Origin: Rhizobium sp. 16-449-1b
GTDB lineage: Bacteria > Pseudomonadota > Alphaproteobacteria > Rhizobiales > Rhizobiaceae
Assembly (NCBI RefSeq): GCF_017741935.1
Contig: NZ_JAGHMH010000014.1
Span: 372,001 to 436,000 of the forward strand
Length of the DNA: 64,000 nt
Reading direction: 5' to 3'
The notes under the pieces are model-generated. The model was not told the DNA's origin. It searched no databases and saw only the letters and a list, made by a program, of their open reading frames with translations. A program made the translations under genes and the position numbers. Every line of letters starts with the position of its first letter. Positions within the stretch are counted from its first letter, which is position 1. Below are positions 38,317 to 48,227 of this stretch, in pieces.

Positions 38317-39275
38317 GACCAGGGACCCTTTGGCGGTTGCGAGCCACCGCGGCCAAGGCCGGCATCCGGAACTGAGCGCGATTTGCGCACGGGATTAGCA
38401 GCACGAGCCGACGGCGTCGAGTTATTCATGCCGCCTCTTGCCATTTGCTGCAGCGCCGCGATACGGTTTTCGGTATTCGGGTGGGTGGAAAACAGGTTGT
38501 CCATGCCCGCACCCGTCAACGGATTGATGATGAACATGTGAGCGGTGGCCGGATTGCGCTCCGCGTCGTAGTTCGGAATATTCGAGGCGCCACGGGCGAT
38601 CTTGCCAAGTGCGGAGGCCAGCCAAAGCGGGTTGCCACAAATCTCCGCGCCGCGCCGGTCGGCCGAATATTCGCGCGTACGGCTGATCGCCATCTGCACC
38701 AGCATGGCGGCCATCGGCGCGACGATCATCGCCAGCAGAACACCGACGAAGCCGAGCGGATTGTTGTTGTTCTCGCGGTTACCGCCGAAGAAGAACGCGA
38801 AATTGCCGAGCATCGAGATGGCGCCGGCAAGCGTCGCCGTGATCGTCATCGTCAGCGTGTCGCGGTTTTGGACGTGCGCGAGCTCATGGGCCATGACGCC
38901 GGCAACCTCTTCCGCCGACAGTGCGCTCAACAGACCCGTCGATGCCGCGACCGCGGCGTTCTCCGGATTGCGGCCCGTCGCGAAAGCGTTCGGCTGCGGA
39001 TTGTCGTAGAGATAGACCTTCGGCATCGGCAGGCCCGCATTGTGCGAGAGATCACGGATGATGTTGAAGAACTCCGGCGCGTTGCGCTCATCGATCTCCT
39101 GGGCACGGTAGGCCGAAAGCACCATGCGGTCGGAATTCCAGTACGAGAAGAAGTTCATGCCGGCCGCAACCAGGAACGCGATCATCATGCCGCTGCGGCC
39201 ACCGATCATGAACCCGACGACCATGAACAGTGCCGTCATGAAGGCAAGCAACATGGCAGTACGGACAAGGTTCAT
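38313..39275 (-). CDS. htpX: zinc metalloprotease HtpX
   Basis: Inner-membrane M48 protease for quality control of damaged membrane proteins. 320 residues with two N-terminal hydrophobic segments ([30 protein letters not shown]), the zinc-binding HELAH at residues 130-134, a further hydrophobic pair, and the downstream [10 protein letters not shown] that provides the third ligand. Gly/Pro-rich C-terminal tail. The ATG at 39275 is preferred over a TTG at 39323 because GGAG lies 7-10 nt upstream and the family N-terminus begins MNLVRTAM. Overlap with rsmB is noted there; the pairing suggests co-expression under stress. Confidence 0.94.
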   Translation of the reverse strand: MNLVRTAMLLAFMTALFMVVGFMIGGRSGMMIAFLVAAGMNFFSYWNSDRMVLSAYRAQEIDERNAPEFFNIIRDLSHNAGLPMPKVYLYDNPQPNAFATGRNPENAAVAASTGLLSALSAEEVAGVMAHELAHVQNRDTLTMTITATLAGAISMLGNFAFFFGGNRENNNNPLGFVGVLLAMIVAPMAAMLVQMAISRTREYSADRRGAEICGNPLWLASALGKIARGASNIPNYDAERNPATAHMFIINPLTGAGMDNLFSTHPNTENRIAALQQMARGGMNNSTPSARAANPVRKSRSVPDAGLGRGGSQPPKGPWS

Positions 39276-39317
39276 CATCATCTCCATTTCAGGCGAGCGC
39301 CGTTTGCGCTCAAAGGG

Positions 39318-39346
39318 TTTCAATCGCCGCGTCGGCGTCCTATAAT
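39318..39346 (+). promoter_or_regulatory. candidate promoter for the DUF1674 gene
   Basis: A perfect TATAAT (39341-39346), 17 bp after a weak TTTCAA (39318-39323). It lies in the htpX leader, 47 bp before the DUF1674 start. Confidence 0.4.
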
Positions 39347-39393
39347 CTGGTTATTCATCGGCCATTTTCAATATTTTCAAGCGGGCGTGCGTG

Positions 39394-39618
39394 ATGCAGG
39401 AAGCGGACAACGACAATATCGAGGCTCTGGCCGAGGAAGGCACGGAGCGCCCGCGCAAGATGCTCTCGCCCGCCGCCAAGCGTGCGCTTGCCGAAGCCGA
39501 GGAGCGTCGCCGCAACGAACAGCCGACCGATATGCCGACCGAGATCGGTGGGCGAGGGGGTGCCGATCCGGCCCGCTTCGGCGATTGGGAAATCAACGGT
39601 CGCGCGATCGACTTCTAA
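39394..39618 (+). CDS. DUF1674 protein (SDHAF4-like)
   Basis: 74 residues in the accepted frame, with a charged, probably disordered N-half (TERPRKMLSPAAKRALAEAEERRR) and the family C-terminus PTEIGGRGGADPARFGDWE...GRAIDF. DUF1674 is the bacterial counterpart of mitochondrial SDHAF4, a soluble assembly factor that helps succinate dehydrogenase flavoprotein maturation; by homology that role is likely here. The ATG at 39394 is chosen because the family starts MQE; there is no strong ribosome binding site. It is divergent from htpX. Confidence 0.85.
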   Translation: MQEADNDNIEALAEEGTERPRKMLSPAAKRALAEAEERRRNEQPTDMPTEIGGRGGADPARFGDWEINGRAIDF

Positions 39619-39631
39619 GTAAATATTCCTA

Positions 39632-39660
39632 TTGACTTCGCATGAATATCGGAATTTATT
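39632..39660 (+). promoter_or_regulatory. promoter of the secreted nuclease, with an overlapping palindrome
   Basis: TTGACT (39632-39637), 17-bp spacer and TTTATT (39655-39660). The predicted start of transcription is about 39667, the A of the nuclease ATG. The palindrome GGAAT-TT-ATTCC (39651-39662) covers the -10 and could be an operator. Confidence 0.6.
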
Positions 39661-39666
39661 CCTTGT

Positions 39667-40116
39667 ATGTTCACGCGCTCCATCACAGCACTAGCGATCC
39701 TTGCGGCACTTTCGATGCCGGCTTTCGCGCGCGATGAGATCGCCGGGCCTGTGTCGGCTGAAATTCTGCGCGTGATCGATGGAGACACCTTGCTGGTCGC
39801 CGCTCGCCCGTGGCCGCAGCAGACCGTGGAAGTCTATGTCCGCATTCGTGGCATCGATACGCCCGAGATGCACTCAAAATGCGCTGCGGTCAGGCGCGCG
39901 GGGATCGATGCCCGCCAAGTGTTGGAAGAGCTCACCGACAACTCACCGCAAGTGCAGCTGACCCGAATTTCCGGCGACAAGTATTTCGGCCGAATCCTGG
40001 CCGACGTCACGCTATCCGATGGACGGAATCCGGCTCAGTATATGCTGGGCGAGGGGATCGCAGTTGCCTATGACGGTGGCCGGAAGCCGAAGACGCCGTG
40101 CTCCGATCACGATTAA
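39667..40116 (+). CDS. secreted thermonuclease-family (SNase-like) protein
   Basis: 149 residues. The N-terminal 21 residues (MFTRSITALAILAALSMPAFA) form a Sec signal peptide, so it acts in the periplasm or outside. The mature part carries the staphylococcal nuclease fold: RVIDGDTL, then VRIRGIDTPEMHSKC (the Asp and Arg calcium-binding region) and YFGRILADV near the C-terminus with the second catalytic Arg. It is shorter than Staphylococcus nuclease but fits the rhizobial thermonuclease-family proteins. Activity on DNA or RNA is likely but unproven. It has no visible Shine-Dalgarno sequence; see the promoter entry. Confidence 0.88.
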   Translation: MFTRSITALAILAALSMPAFARDEIAGPVSAEILRVIDGDTLLVAARPWPQQTVEVYVRIRGIDTPEMHSKCAAVRRAGIDARQVLEELTDNSPQVQLTRISGDKYFGRILADVTLSDGRNPAQYMLGEGIAVAYDGGRKPKTPCSDHD

Positions 40117-40142
40117 GGCCGCTCCGGTTTCCCGAAGCGGCC
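40117..40142. terminator. hairpin between convergent nuclease and acs genes
   Basis: GGCCGCT (40117-40123) pairs with AGCGGCC (40136-40142). The T-run is weak on both strands (TCTCATT, TTAATC). It sits directly after the nuclease stop and 23 bp from the acs stop. Confidence 0.6.
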
Positions 40143-40164
40143 TCTCATTAGCAGACAGCCAATA

Positions 40165-42120
40165 CTAAGCAGTCGCCTTGTTCTGCCTGTTGGCGATCAG
40201 ATCATCGACAACAGCTGGATCGGCAAGCGTCGACGTATCGCCCAGTGAACCGAAATCGTCCTCGGCGATCTTGCGCAGGATGCGTCTCATGATCTTGCCC
40301 GATCGGGTTTTCGGCAGCCCGGGCGAGAACTGGATCTTGTCGGGTGCTGCGATCGGGCCGATTTCGTTCCGGACATGCTTGATCAGCTGCTGGCGCAGCT
40401 CGTCCGAACCTTCGTTGCCGGCCATCAATGTGACATAGCAATAGATGCCCTGACCCTTGATCGCATGCGGATAGCCGACGACCGCAGCCTCCGACACGAG
40501 GCTGTGCGACACCAGCGCCGATTCGACCTCGGCCGTGCCGAGACGATGGCCCGACACATTGAGCACGTCGTCGACGCGACCGGTAATCCAGTAATAACCG
40601 TCCTCGTCTCGACGGCAGCCGTCGCCGGTGAAGTATTTGCCCTTATAGGTCGAAAAATAGGTCTGGATGAAGCGCTCGTGATCGCCGTAGACCGTGCGCA
40701 TCTGCCCCGGCCAGCTGTCGGTGATGCAGAGATTACCATCAGCCGCGCCCTCGAGCACGTTGCCTTCATTATCCACCAGCTGCGGCTTCACGCCGAAGAA
40801 CGGCTTGGTTGCCGATCCCGGCTTCAGGTCGGTCGCGCCTGGCAGCGGCGTGATCATGTGGCCACCCGTCTCCGTCTGCCACCAGGTGTCGATGACAGGG
40901 CAACGCTTGTCGCCGACGACATTATAGTACCATTCCCAGGCTTCGGGATTGATGGGCTCGCCCACCGTGCCGAGCAGACGCAGGCTGGACCGCGACGAAC
41001 GCGTCACGAAATGATCGCCGGCGCCCATCAGCGAGCGGATGGCGGTCGGCGCGGTGTAAAAGATATTGACCTTGTGCTTGTCGATCACCTCCCAGAAGCG
41101 GCCCTGATCCGGAAAGTTTGGAACGCCCTCGAACATCAGCGTGGTCGCGCAGTTCGCAAGCGGGCCGTAGACGATATAGGAGTGGCCGGTGACCCAGCCG
41201 ACGTCGGCCGTGCACCAGTAGATATCGCCGGGGTGATAGTCGAACACGTATTCGTGCGTCATCGCCGCGTAGACGAGATAGCCGCCCGTTGTATGCAGCA
41301 CACCCTTCGGCTTGCCGGTCGAGCCCGACGTATAGAGAATGAAAAGCGGATCCTCAGCCTTCATCTTGGCGGGCGGGCACTCCGGCTTCACCGTCGCCAT
41401 TTCCTGATGATACCAGAGGTCGCGACCGGGAGCCCAACCCGTCTTGCCACCGGTGCGGCGAACCACCAGCACCTTCTCGACGATCACATGCTGGCGGGCT
41501 GCGATATGGATCGCCGTGTCGGTGTTTTCCTTCAGTGGCACCGGCTTGCCGCCGCGCACTCCCTCATCGCAGGTGATGACGAAGGTTGATTCGCAGTCCA
41601 CGATCCGCCCCGCCAGGGCTTCCGGCGAAAAGCCGCCGAACACGATGGAATGCACGGCGCCGATACGAGCGCAGGCGAGCATCGCATAGGCCGCCTCGGG
41701 GATCATCGGCATGTAGATGGTGACACGATCGCCCTTCTTGACGCCATGCTTCTTCAGGACGTTCGCCATGCGGCACACGTGCTCGTAGAGCTCGTTATAG
41801 GTGATCTTCTTGTCGATGTAGGGGTTGTCGCCCTCGAAGATGATCGCGACCTGATTGCCGTTGGTCTTCAGGTGCCTGTCGATACAGTTGTAGGAGACGT
41901 TCGTCTGGCCGTCTTCGAACCACTTGATCTTCACATTGCCGGTGAAAGAGGTGTTCTTCACCTTCGTATAAGGCTTGAACCAGTCGATCCGCTTGCCATG
42001 CTTGCCCCAGAATTTATCGGGGTTTTCGACACTCTCCTCGTACCATTTCTCGTACTTGGCCTTGTCGATCAGCGCATGGTTCTGAACCGGTTTTTGCACC
42101 GGGTAGATCTTCTCCGACAT
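40165..42120 (-). CDS. acs: acetyl-CoA synthetase
   Basis: Activates acetate to acetyl-CoA via acetyl-AMP; 651 residues, exactly the family size. ANL-superfamily motifs: [19 protein letters not shown] (phosphate-binding loop), [30 protein letters not shown] and the C-terminal [11 protein letters not shown], whose lysine is the acetylation-regulated residue. Start 42120 is chosen because GAGGAGG lies 6 nt upstream; the in-frame ORF back to 42183 is leader. It is monocistronic, and the 222 bp upstream are shared with the divergent trcR. Confidence 0.97.
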   Translation of the reverse strand: MSEKIYPVQKPVQNHALIDKAKYEKWYEESVENPDKFWGKHGKRIDWFKPYTKVKNTSFTGNVKIKWFEDGQTNVSYNCIDRHLKTNGNQVAIIFEGDNPYIDKKITYNELYEHVCRMANVLKKHGVKKGDRVTIYMPMIPEAAYAMLACARIGAVHSIVFGGFSPEALAGRIVDCESTFVITCDEGVRGGKPVPLKENTDTAIHIAARQHVIVEKVLVVRRTGGKTGWAPGRDLWYHQEMATVKPECPPAKMKAEDPLFILYTSGSTGKPKGVLHTTGGYLVYAAMTHEYVFDYHPGDIYWCTADVGWVTGHSYIVYGPLANCATTLMFEGVPNFPDQGRFWEVIDKHKVNIFYTAPTAIRSLMGAGDHFVTRSSRSSLRLLGTVGEPINPEAWEWYYNVVGDKRCPVIDTWWQTETGGHMITPLPGATDLKPGSATKPFFGVKPQLVDNEGNVLEGAADGNLCITDSWPGQMRTVYGDHERFIQTYFSTYKGKYFTGDGCRRDEDGYYWITGRVDDVLNVSGHRLGTAEVESALVSHSLVSEAAVVGYPHAIKGQGIYCYVTLMAGNEGSDELRQQLIKHVRNEIGPIAAPDKIQFSPGLPKTRSGKIMRRILRKIAEDDFGSLGDTSTLADPAVVDDLIANRQNKATA

Positions 42121-42236
42121 CGATTTCCTCCTCACTCGGACGCCGGCGGCAGAAGCGAGCCGCAGGCGGTTTCGTGCATTCATAACAGGTCAGATCGACC
42201 CGGCAATTAGACAAAGGTCATTTCATTCGTGATCAA

Positions 42237-42265
42237 TTGCAATTATGCGTCACTCCGGTTATATA
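42237..42265 (+). promoter_or_regulatory. promoter of the trcR gene
   Basis: TTGCAA (42237-42242), 17-bp spacer, TATATA (42260-42265). It precedes trcR by about 77 bp, giving a leader of about 70 nt. Confidence 0.5.
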
Positions 42266-42342
42266 GCGGCATAATTTCCCGGACATAGTGGTGACAACCC
42301 ACGGACCGCGACACCGGCGCGGACGACAGAAGGACTATATCC

Positions 42343-43044
42343 ATGGCTCAACAACTGCTTATGCCGAAGGCGACCGCTATTTGGCTCGTCGACAACACAG
42401 CTCTGTCTTTCGACCAGATCGCTCAGTTCTGCAAATTGCACCCTCTGGAAGTGAAGGCGATCGCCGACGGCGAAGCTGCGCAGGGCATCAAGGGCCTGGA
42501 TCCGATCTCCACCGGTCAGCTGTCGCGCGACGAAATCGAACGCGCCGAGAAAAACCCGGCCCACAAGCTCAAGCTTTCCGAGCCGAAGGTTCGCGTTCCG
42601 GAATCCAAGCGTCGTGGCCCGCGCTACACGCCGGTCTCCAAGCGCCAGGACCGCCCGAACGCCATCCTGTGGCTTGTTCGCAATCACCCGGAACTGAAGG
42701 ACGCCCAGATTTCGCGCCTCGTCGGCACGACCAAGTCGACCATCGAACAGATCCGCGAGCGCACCCACTGGAACGCCGCCAACCTGACGCCGATGGATCC
42801 GGTTACGCTCGGCCTCTGCAGCCAGATCGACCTCGACATGGAAGTCGAAAAGGCCGCCAAGGGTCGTCCGCTGCCGACCGCTGCCGAACTCGGCGAAACG
42901 CTACAGTCCGCGCACGAAACCGAACGCCTGGCTCCGAGCTACGAGCGTGAGGAAGAGAAGGAAATCGACGCCGACGCCGTCTTCGCGAAGCTGAAGTCGC
43001 TGAAGTCCTCGACGCCGGATGAAGACGAAGACGATCGCTACTAA
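42343..43044 (+). CDS. trcR: DUF1013 protein, TrcR-like RNA polymerase-associated regulator
   Basis: 233 residues, highly conserved DUF1013 family of alphaproteobacteria. In Caulobacter the family member TrcR is a cell-cycle-controlled protein that associates with RNA polymerase. The sequence begins MAQQLLMPKATAIWLVDNT with two helix-turn-helix-like regions (LSFDQIAQFC near residue 21, AQISRLVGTTKSTIEQIR near 126) and ends in an acidic tail (SSTPDEDEDDRY). Position within 15 kb of the candidate origin is typical. A strong terminator follows, so it is monocistronic. Confidence 0.9.
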   Translation: MAQQLLMPKATAIWLVDNTALSFDQIAQFCKLHPLEVKAIADGEAAQGIKGLDPISTGQLSRDEIERAEKNPAHKLKLSEPKVRVPESKRRGPRYTPVSKRQDRPNAILWLVRNHPELKDAQISRLVGTTKSTIEQIRERTHWNAANLTPMDPVTLGLCSQIDLDMEVEKAAKGRPLPTAAELGETLQSAHETERLAPSYEREEEKEIDADAVFAKLKSLKSSTPDEDEDDRY

Positions 43045-43068
43045 GCGGTTGGACGGACTGAGATTAGA

Positions 43069-43091
43069 ACCCCGCTTCGGCGGGGTTTTTT
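43069..43091 (+). terminator. Rho-independent terminator after trcR
   Basis: ACCCCGC (43069-43075), TTCG loop, GCGGGGT (43080-43086), then TTTTT. The same TTCG loop type as at 1033. Confidence 0.93.
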
Positions 43092-43129
43092 ATTGTCTGT
43101 GGCAATTGCGCTGTAACGCGGATCGCAAA

Positions 43130-43145
43130 TGTTTCCCGTGAAACA
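43130..43145. promoter_or_regulatory. parS-like site (one mismatch)
   Basis: TGTTTCCCGTGAAACA differs from TGTTTCACGTGAAACA at one base. It lies in the gap between the trcR terminator and the yggS stop and is 14 kb from the candidate oriC, the most distant of the set. Confidence 0.6.
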
Positions 43146-43175
43146 TTCGCGCCGACTACGAGCAAGCGACGATGA

Positions 43176-43835
43176 TTAGCGCGTGCCGAAAATGGCGGAC
43201 CCAACCCGGACGCTGGTGGCACCGAAAGCGACGGCCGTCTCGTAATCACCAGACATGCCCATCGAGAGCTTCTCGACGCCGCAGGCCTTCGCCAGTTTCG
43301 CCAGCAGGGCGAAATGCGGCCCCGGATTTTCATCCGCCGGCGGAATGCACATCAATCCTTCGATGGAGAGGCCAAGCTCATCGCGGCAGAGCGCCACGAA
43401 CGCCGCGGTATCGTCAGGCGCAATGCCGGCCTTCTGCGGCTCAAGGCCCGTATTGACCTGCACATAAAGGCGAGGGGCCTTGCCCTGGCGCTTCATTTCA
43501 TCGGCCAGCGCACGCGCGATTTTCTCGCGATCGACAGTCTCGATGACATCGAAGAGCGCGACCGCTTCGCCGGCCTTGTTCGACTGCAGCGGTCCGATCA
43601 GATGCAGCTCAATATCAGGCGTCTCGCCCTTCAGCTCCGGCCACTTGCCCTGGCTCTCCTGCACGCGATTTTCACCGAACACGCGCTGTCCAGCCTCGAT
43701 GGCCGGTCGGATATGATCCGCGTCGAATGTCTTGGACACGGCCACGAGCTGCACCGAGCCTTCCGCTCTTCCCGTTTCACGGGCCGCCGCGGCGATCCGG
43801 CCACGAACCTCTTCCAGTCGCTCTTGAAGTTCCAT
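43176..43835 (-). CDS. PLP-binding protein, YggS/PROSC family
   Basis: 219-residue cytosolic PLP homeostasis protein without known catalytic activity. PLP binds K35 in AVSKTF; FGENRVQE (residues 53-60), HLIGPLQSNK and SMGMSGDYE are the phosphate- and ring-binding motifs. Length and order fit the family. It is convergent with trcR and divergent from leuS (198-bp spacer). Confidence 0.93.
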   Translation of the reverse strand: MELQERLEEVRGRIAAAARETGRAEGSVQLVAVSKTFDADHIRPAIEAGQRVFGENRVQESQGKWPELKGETPDIELHLIGPLQSNKAGEAVALFDVIETVDREKIARALADEMKRQGKAPRLYVQVNTGLEPQKAGIAPDDTAAFVALCRDELGLSIEGLMCIPPADENPGPHFALLAKLAKACGVEKLSMGMSGDYETAVAFGATSVRVGSAIFGTR

Positions 43836-44033
43836 CTTGCGCCTCGGTCCATCATCGAAAACAATGAAAATGCACTAAACACCCGATCTTGGCTTGCCAA
43901 GGTCCGACGCCTCGAAATTATCGCAGCTAGGCGCCGATTGGCCCCAAACCACGTCGGCAAAACTTGACGCTACGGTGGTTTCATGGTGAAGGTCACCACC
44001 AACCTCCCTTGATTTTCCGGAAATACGAATACA

Positions 44034-46664
44034 ATGGCTACCGAACGTTATAATCCGCGCGATGCCGAGCCTCGCTGGCAGAAAAAATGGAACGAAGCGA
44101 AGGTCTTCGAGACCGACAACGCTGATCCGCGCGAGAAATACTACGTGCTGGAGATGTTCCCGTATCCGTCCGGCCGCATCCACATGGGCCATGTCCGCAA
44201 CTATGCGATGGGCGACGTCGTCGCGCGCTACAAGCGTGCCCGTGGCTACAACGTGCTGCATCCCATGGGCTGGGACGCTTTCGGCATGCCGGCTGAAAAC
44301 GCCGCCATGGAGCGCAACGTTCATCCCGCGGCCTGGACCTACCAGAACATCGCATCGATGAAGTCGCAGCTGAAGGCGATGGGCCTGTCGCTCGACTGGA
44401 GCCGCGAATTCGCGACCTGCGATGTCGAATACTACCAGCATCAGCAGCATATGTTCGTGGACTTCCTGGAAAAGGGTCTCGTCTACCGCAAGCAGTCGAA
44501 GGTCAACTGGGATCCGGTCGACAATACCGTTCTCGCCAACGAGCAGGTCATCGACGGTCGTGGCTGGCGCTCCGGCGCGCTTGTCGAGCAGCGCGAGTTG
44601 ACCCAGTGGTTCTTCAAGATCACCGATTTCAGCCAGGATCTGCTGGACGCCCTGGATGGTCTCGATCAGTGGCCCGAAAAGGTCCGCCTGATGCAGAAGA
44701 ACTGGATCGGCCGTTCGGAAGGCATGACGATCCGCTGGGAGATCGTCGGCGAAACCGCGCCCGCCGGCGAGACTGAGGTGACTGTCTACACCACGCGCCC
44801 GGACACGCTGTTTGGCGCCTCCTTCCTCGCCATTTCCGCCGATCACCCGCTGGCCAAGGACGCCGCGGCCAAGAACGCCGAAATCGACGCCTTCTGCGAA
44901 GACGTCCGCCGCGCAGGCACGTCGCTCGCAGCGCTCGAGACCGCCGAAAAGCGGGGCATCGACACGGGCATTCGCGTCCGCCACCCGCTGGACCCTTCCT
45001 GGGAGCTGCCCGTCTACATCGCCAACTTCGTGCTGATGGACTACGGCACGGGCGCCATCTTCGGCTGCCCGGCAGGCGATCAGCGCGACCTCGATTTCGC
45101 CCGCAAATATGGCCTTCCGGTCATACCCGTCGTCATGCCGCGTGATGGTGACGTCGCGACCTTCGCTGTCGGCGACACCGCCTATGATGGCGACGGCGTC
45201 ATGATCAATTCGCGCTTCCTGGATGGCAAGTCGACGGACGAAGCCTTCAATATCGTGGCCGACCGTCTGTCGTCCGCGTCTCTGGGCAATGCCCCGCAGG
45301 GCGAGCGCAAGGTCAACTTCCGCCTGCGCGACTGGGGTATCTCCCGCCAGCGCTACTGGGGTTGCCCGATCCCGGTCATTCACTGCCAGGATTGCGGTGT
45401 CGTGCCGGTGCCGAAGAAGGATCTCCCGGTCAAGCTACCGGAGGATGTCACCTTCGATCAGCCGGGCAATCCGCTCGACCGGCACCCCACCTGGCGCCAC
45501 GTCGCCTGCCCGCATTGCGGCAAGGATGCTCGTCGCGAAACCGACACGATGGACACCTTCGTCGATTCCAGCTGGTACTTCACCCGCTTCACGGCGCCTT
45601 GGGAGAGCAAGCCAACGGATTTCGCGGCTGCCAACCGCTGGCTGCCCGTCGATCAGTATATCGGCGGTATCGAGCATGCGATCCTGCATCTGCTCTATTC
45701 GCGCTTCTTTACCCGCGCCATGCGCGAAACCGGCCATGTCGACGTGAAGGAGCCGTTCAAGGGCCTGTTCACGCAGGGCATGGTGGTGCACGAGACCTAT
45801 AGCCGTGGCTCTGGTATGAGCCGCGAGTGGGTCGCACCGGCCGATATCAAGATCGAGGAACTGGACGGAAAACGCCGCGCGTTCCTCCTCTCCAACAACG
45901 AAGAGATTGCCATCGGCTCGATCGAGAAGATGTCGAAATCGAAGAAGAACGTCGTCGATCCTGATGACATCATTGCTTCCTACGGCGCCGACACGGCTCG
46001 TTTCTTCGTTCTCTCGGACTCCCCGCCCGAGCGCGATGTGATCTGGTCGGAAGCGGGCGTGGAGGGCGCACACCGCTTCACCCAGCGCCTGTGGCGCCTC
46101 ATCTCGGAAGCTGCCGAAGCTTTGAGTGATGTCACTGCGACTCCGGCTAAGGATGGCGATGCCCTTGCCATCTCCCAGCTGGCGCACAAGACGCTGAAGG
46201 CCGTTCAGAACGACTACGACAAGCTGTGGTTCAACAAGGCCGTCGCGCGCATCTATGAGCTCGTGAACGCCATTGCCGGCCCGCTAACAACCGTTGCAGC
46301 AGGCAAAGCCGATGCCGCCTATCGTGCCGCCGTGCGGGATGCAGCCGAAATCCTCGTGCAACTCGTGGCGCCGATGACACCGCATCTGGCCGAAGAGTGC
46401 TGGTCGGTTCTCGGTCAGGACACGCTGCTGTCGCAGACGGCGTGGCCGAAGTACGACGACGCTCTTGTCGTTGAAAACGACGTCGTCCTGCCGGTGCAGA
46501 TCAACGGCAAGAAGCGCGCTGAATTGACAATCTCCCGCGACGCAGATCAAACTACGGTCAGCGACGCCGCCCTTGCGTTGGAGGATGTCAAGCGCGTGCT
46601 CAACGGCCAGGTGCCGAAGAAAATTATCGTGGTTCCACAAAGGATTGTGAACATTGTCGTTTAA
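44034..46664 (+). CDS. leuS: leucyl-tRNA synthetase
   Basis: Class I synthetase, 876 residues. The HIGH-type motif is HMGH (residues 50-53) and the KMSKS motif is K632-M-S-K-S, after the CP1 editing domain ([16 protein letters not shown] near 250 and [17 protein letters not shown] near 340). The C-terminal anticodon-binding and tail domains are complete. No T-box leader is visible in the 198-bp spacer; a GGTGGT/ACCACC repeat there is short and not convincing. It heads the leuS-lptE-holA cluster, with the lptE start overlapping its last codons. Confidence 0.97.
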   Translation: MATERYNPRDAEPRWQKKWNEAKVFETDNADPREKYYVLEMFPYPSGRIHMGHVRNYAMGDVVARYKRARGYNVLHPMGWDAFGMPAENAAMERNVHPAAWTYQNIASMKSQLKAMGLSLDWSREFATCDVEYYQHQQHMFVDFLEKGLVYRKQSKVNWDPVDNTVLANEQVIDGRGWRSGALVEQRELTQWFFKITDFSQDLLDALDGLDQWPEKVRLMQKNWIGRSEGMTIRWEIVGETAPAGETEVTVYTTRPDTLFGASFLAISADHPLAKDAAAKNAEIDAFCEDVRRAGTSLAALETAEKRGIDTGIRVRHPLDPSWELPVYIANFVLMDYGTGAIFGCPAGDQRDLDFARKYGLPVIPVVMPRDGDVATFAVGDTAYDGDGVMINSRFLDGKSTDEAFNIVADRLSSASLGNAPQGERKVNFRLRDWGISRQRYWGCPIPVIHCQDCGVVPVPKKDLPVKLPEDVTFDQPGNPLDRHPTWRHVACPHCGKDARRETDTMDTFVDSSWYFTRFTAPWESKPTDFAAANRWLPVDQYIGGIEHAILHLLYSRFFTRAMRETGHVDVKEPFKGLFTQGMVVHETYSRGSGMSREWVAPADIKIEELDGKRRAFLLSNNEEIAIGSIEKMSKSKKNVVDPDDIIASYGADTARFFVLSDSPPERDVIWSEAGVEGAHRFTQRLWRLISEAAEALSDVTATPAKDGDALAISQLAHKTLKAVQNDYDKLWFNKAVARIYELVNAIAGPLTTVAAGKADAAYRAAVRDAAEILVQLVAPMTPHLAEECWSVLGQDTLLSQTAWPKYDDALVVENDVVLPVQINGKKRAELTISRDADQTTVSDAALALEDVKRVLNGQVPKKIIVVPQRIVNIVV

Positions 46665-47175
46665 TATCGCTTCCAGGCTGGCTAGCCGCGCAGGGATTGC
46701 CGCGGTGCTGGCAACCACGGTTCTTCTCGCCTCGTGCCAGGTCCGGCCGCTCTATTCCGAAACGTCGGGCGTTGCCGGCAAGTTGTCATCCATCGCCTTC
46801 TCCGAGGCGAATTCGCGTGTCGAGCAGGAAGTTCGCAATCGGCTGATCTTCCTCGCCTCCCGCGGCGCTGGCGAACCAGACAAGGCCGATTACAAGGTCG
46901 AGATGAACGCCCGATCAAACGTCATCGATACGCTGCTGGTCGCATCCTCGGATGAGTCACGCGCGGGCCGTACGACGGTCAGCGTCGACTATACGCTGAA
47001 GTCGAACAAGGACGGCCACGTCATCCGTGCCGGCCATCAGTCGGCAACTGCCCTCATCGACTTCCCGGCTCAAGAGTTCGCCAAGCAACGCGCTATCCGC
47101 GACTCTGAGGACCGCGCGGCACGCCAGGTGGCTGAATTCGTGGCTGCCGATATCGCCGCGGCGCTTGGCCGCTGA
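46654..47175 (+). CDS. lptE: LPS-assembly lipoprotein LptE
   Basis: Outer-membrane lipoprotein that plugs LptD and helps insert LPS. 173 residues with a lipobox-type signal ([11 protein letters not shown]; Cys is the lipidated residue), followed by [17 protein letters not shown], the pattern of alphaproteobacterial LptE. It starts at TTG (46654) with AAGGA 7 nt upstream, overlapping leuS by 11 bp, and is followed 11 bp later by holA. The order leuS-lptE-holA is also seen in other bacteria (E. coli leuS-lptE-holA), which supports the call. Confidence 0.9.
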   Translation: MSFNIASRLASRAGIAAVLATTVLLASCQVRPLYSETSGVAGKLSSIAFSEANSRVEQEVRNRLIFLASRGAGEPDKADYKVEMNARSNVIDTLLVASSDESRAGRTTVSVDYTLKSNKDGHVIRAGHQSATALIDFPAQEFAKQRAIRDSEDRAARQVAEFVAADIAAALGR

Positions 47176-47186
47176 GGAGCGGCGGA

Positions 47187-48221
47187 GTGGCGGAGATAAA
47201 GTCGCATGAGTTCGAGGGATTTCTGGAGAAATCCGCCCGTCACTACCAGCTCTTCGTCATCTATGGCCCGGATCGCGGGCTGGTGTCCGAGCGCGCCAGC
47301 CTTCTCGCGGCCAAGACTGGTGTCGATCTAACCGACCCATTTTCCCTGATCAAACTTGATATTGGTGACCTCCAGAAAGACCACGGACGCCTGCTCGACG
47401 AGGCAGGTGCGATCGGCCTCTTCGGTGGCCAAAAGCTTATCTGGATCCGCGGTGCTGCAAACGAGAAGTACCTCGTTGACGCCCTGCAGGTGCTTGCGCA
47501 AAAGTCTCCCGAAGCGACCTTCGTCATCATCGAGGCTGGCGATCTGAAGAAGGGCTCGCTCCTGCGCAAGACGAGCGAAGGAGCCCGGAGCGTCGCGACT
47601 ATCCCATGCTATGCCGATGATGCGCGCGCGCTCAATAGCCTGATAGATGCAGAGCTCGCTGGCGCGAACCTTCGTATCACCACCGGAGCGCGCCAAGCGC
47701 TGCTGGAACTGATCGGGGGCGATCGCATCGCCTCGCGCAACGAGGTGCGAAAGCTCGCGCTTTACTGCCTCAATCTGGAGGTTATCGAGGAGCATCACGT
47801 CACGGAGATCATCGGCGACGCCAGCGCCATATCCGTCGACGATGCCGTCGATGCGATCCTGACCGGAAATTCAGGAAACTTCCTGCACGCCATGCAGAAA
47901 ATCATGGCGTCGAAGACCTCCGTCTTCCTGGTCATACAGGCATGCCTACGGCAGTTTCAGTTGATGGATGCAATGCGGGCCGAGATGGAAGAGAAGCGTA
48001 CGCCTGCGTCCCAAGTGATGCAGACGCTCGGGCGTCACCTTCATTTCAAGCGCAAGCCAATCATCGAGCAGGCGCTTAGAACATGGTCGGCCGACGCGCT
48101 GGCTCGTGAAACAAGCCGCTTGCAAGCCGCCATCCTTCAAACCCGGCGCCGCGCCTCGTTAGAGGACACGATCGCCATGCAGACGCTTTTATCGACCACG
48201 CTTCAGTCCGGCCGAAAATAG
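47187..48221 (+). CDS. holA: DNA polymerase III subunit delta
   Basis: Clamp-loader subunit that opens the beta clamp. 344 residues with N-terminal HolA domain (YQLFVIYGPDRGLVSERASLLAAK), LFGGQKLIWIRG for the clamp contact region and a helical C-terminal collar domain. Start codon GTG at 47187 with GAGGAG 6-7 nt upstream. It ends 6 bp from the converging parB stop with a shared hairpin (48207-48227). Confidence 0.92.
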   Translation: MAEIKSHEFEGFLEKSARHYQLFVIYGPDRGLVSERASLLAAKTGVDLTDPFSLIKLDIGDLQKDHGRLLDEAGAIGLFGGQKLIWIRGAANEKYLVDALQVLAQKSPEATFVIIEAGDLKKGSLLRKTSEGARSVATIPCYADDARALNSLIDAELAGANLRITTGARQALLELIGGDRIASRNEVRKLALYCLNLEVIEEHHVTEIIGDASAISVDDAVDAILTGNSGNFLHAMQKIMASKTSVFLVIQACLRQFQLMDAMRAEMEEKRTPASQVMQTLGRHLHFKRKPIIEQALRTWSADALARETSRLQAAILQTRRRASLEDTIAMQTLLSTTLQSGRK

Positions 48222-48227
48222 GCCGGA
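48207..48227. terminator. 7-bp hairpin over the holA / parB junction
   Basis: TCCGGCC (48207-48213), loop GAAAATA, GGCCGGA (48221-48227). It has no T-run on either strand, so termination would be Rho-assisted or weak. Confidence 0.45.

Noticed and set aside
43974..44005. GGTGGT...ACCACC repeat in the leuS leader as a T-box or attenuator
   Set aside because: Too short, with no leader peptide of leucine codons and no terminator stem.
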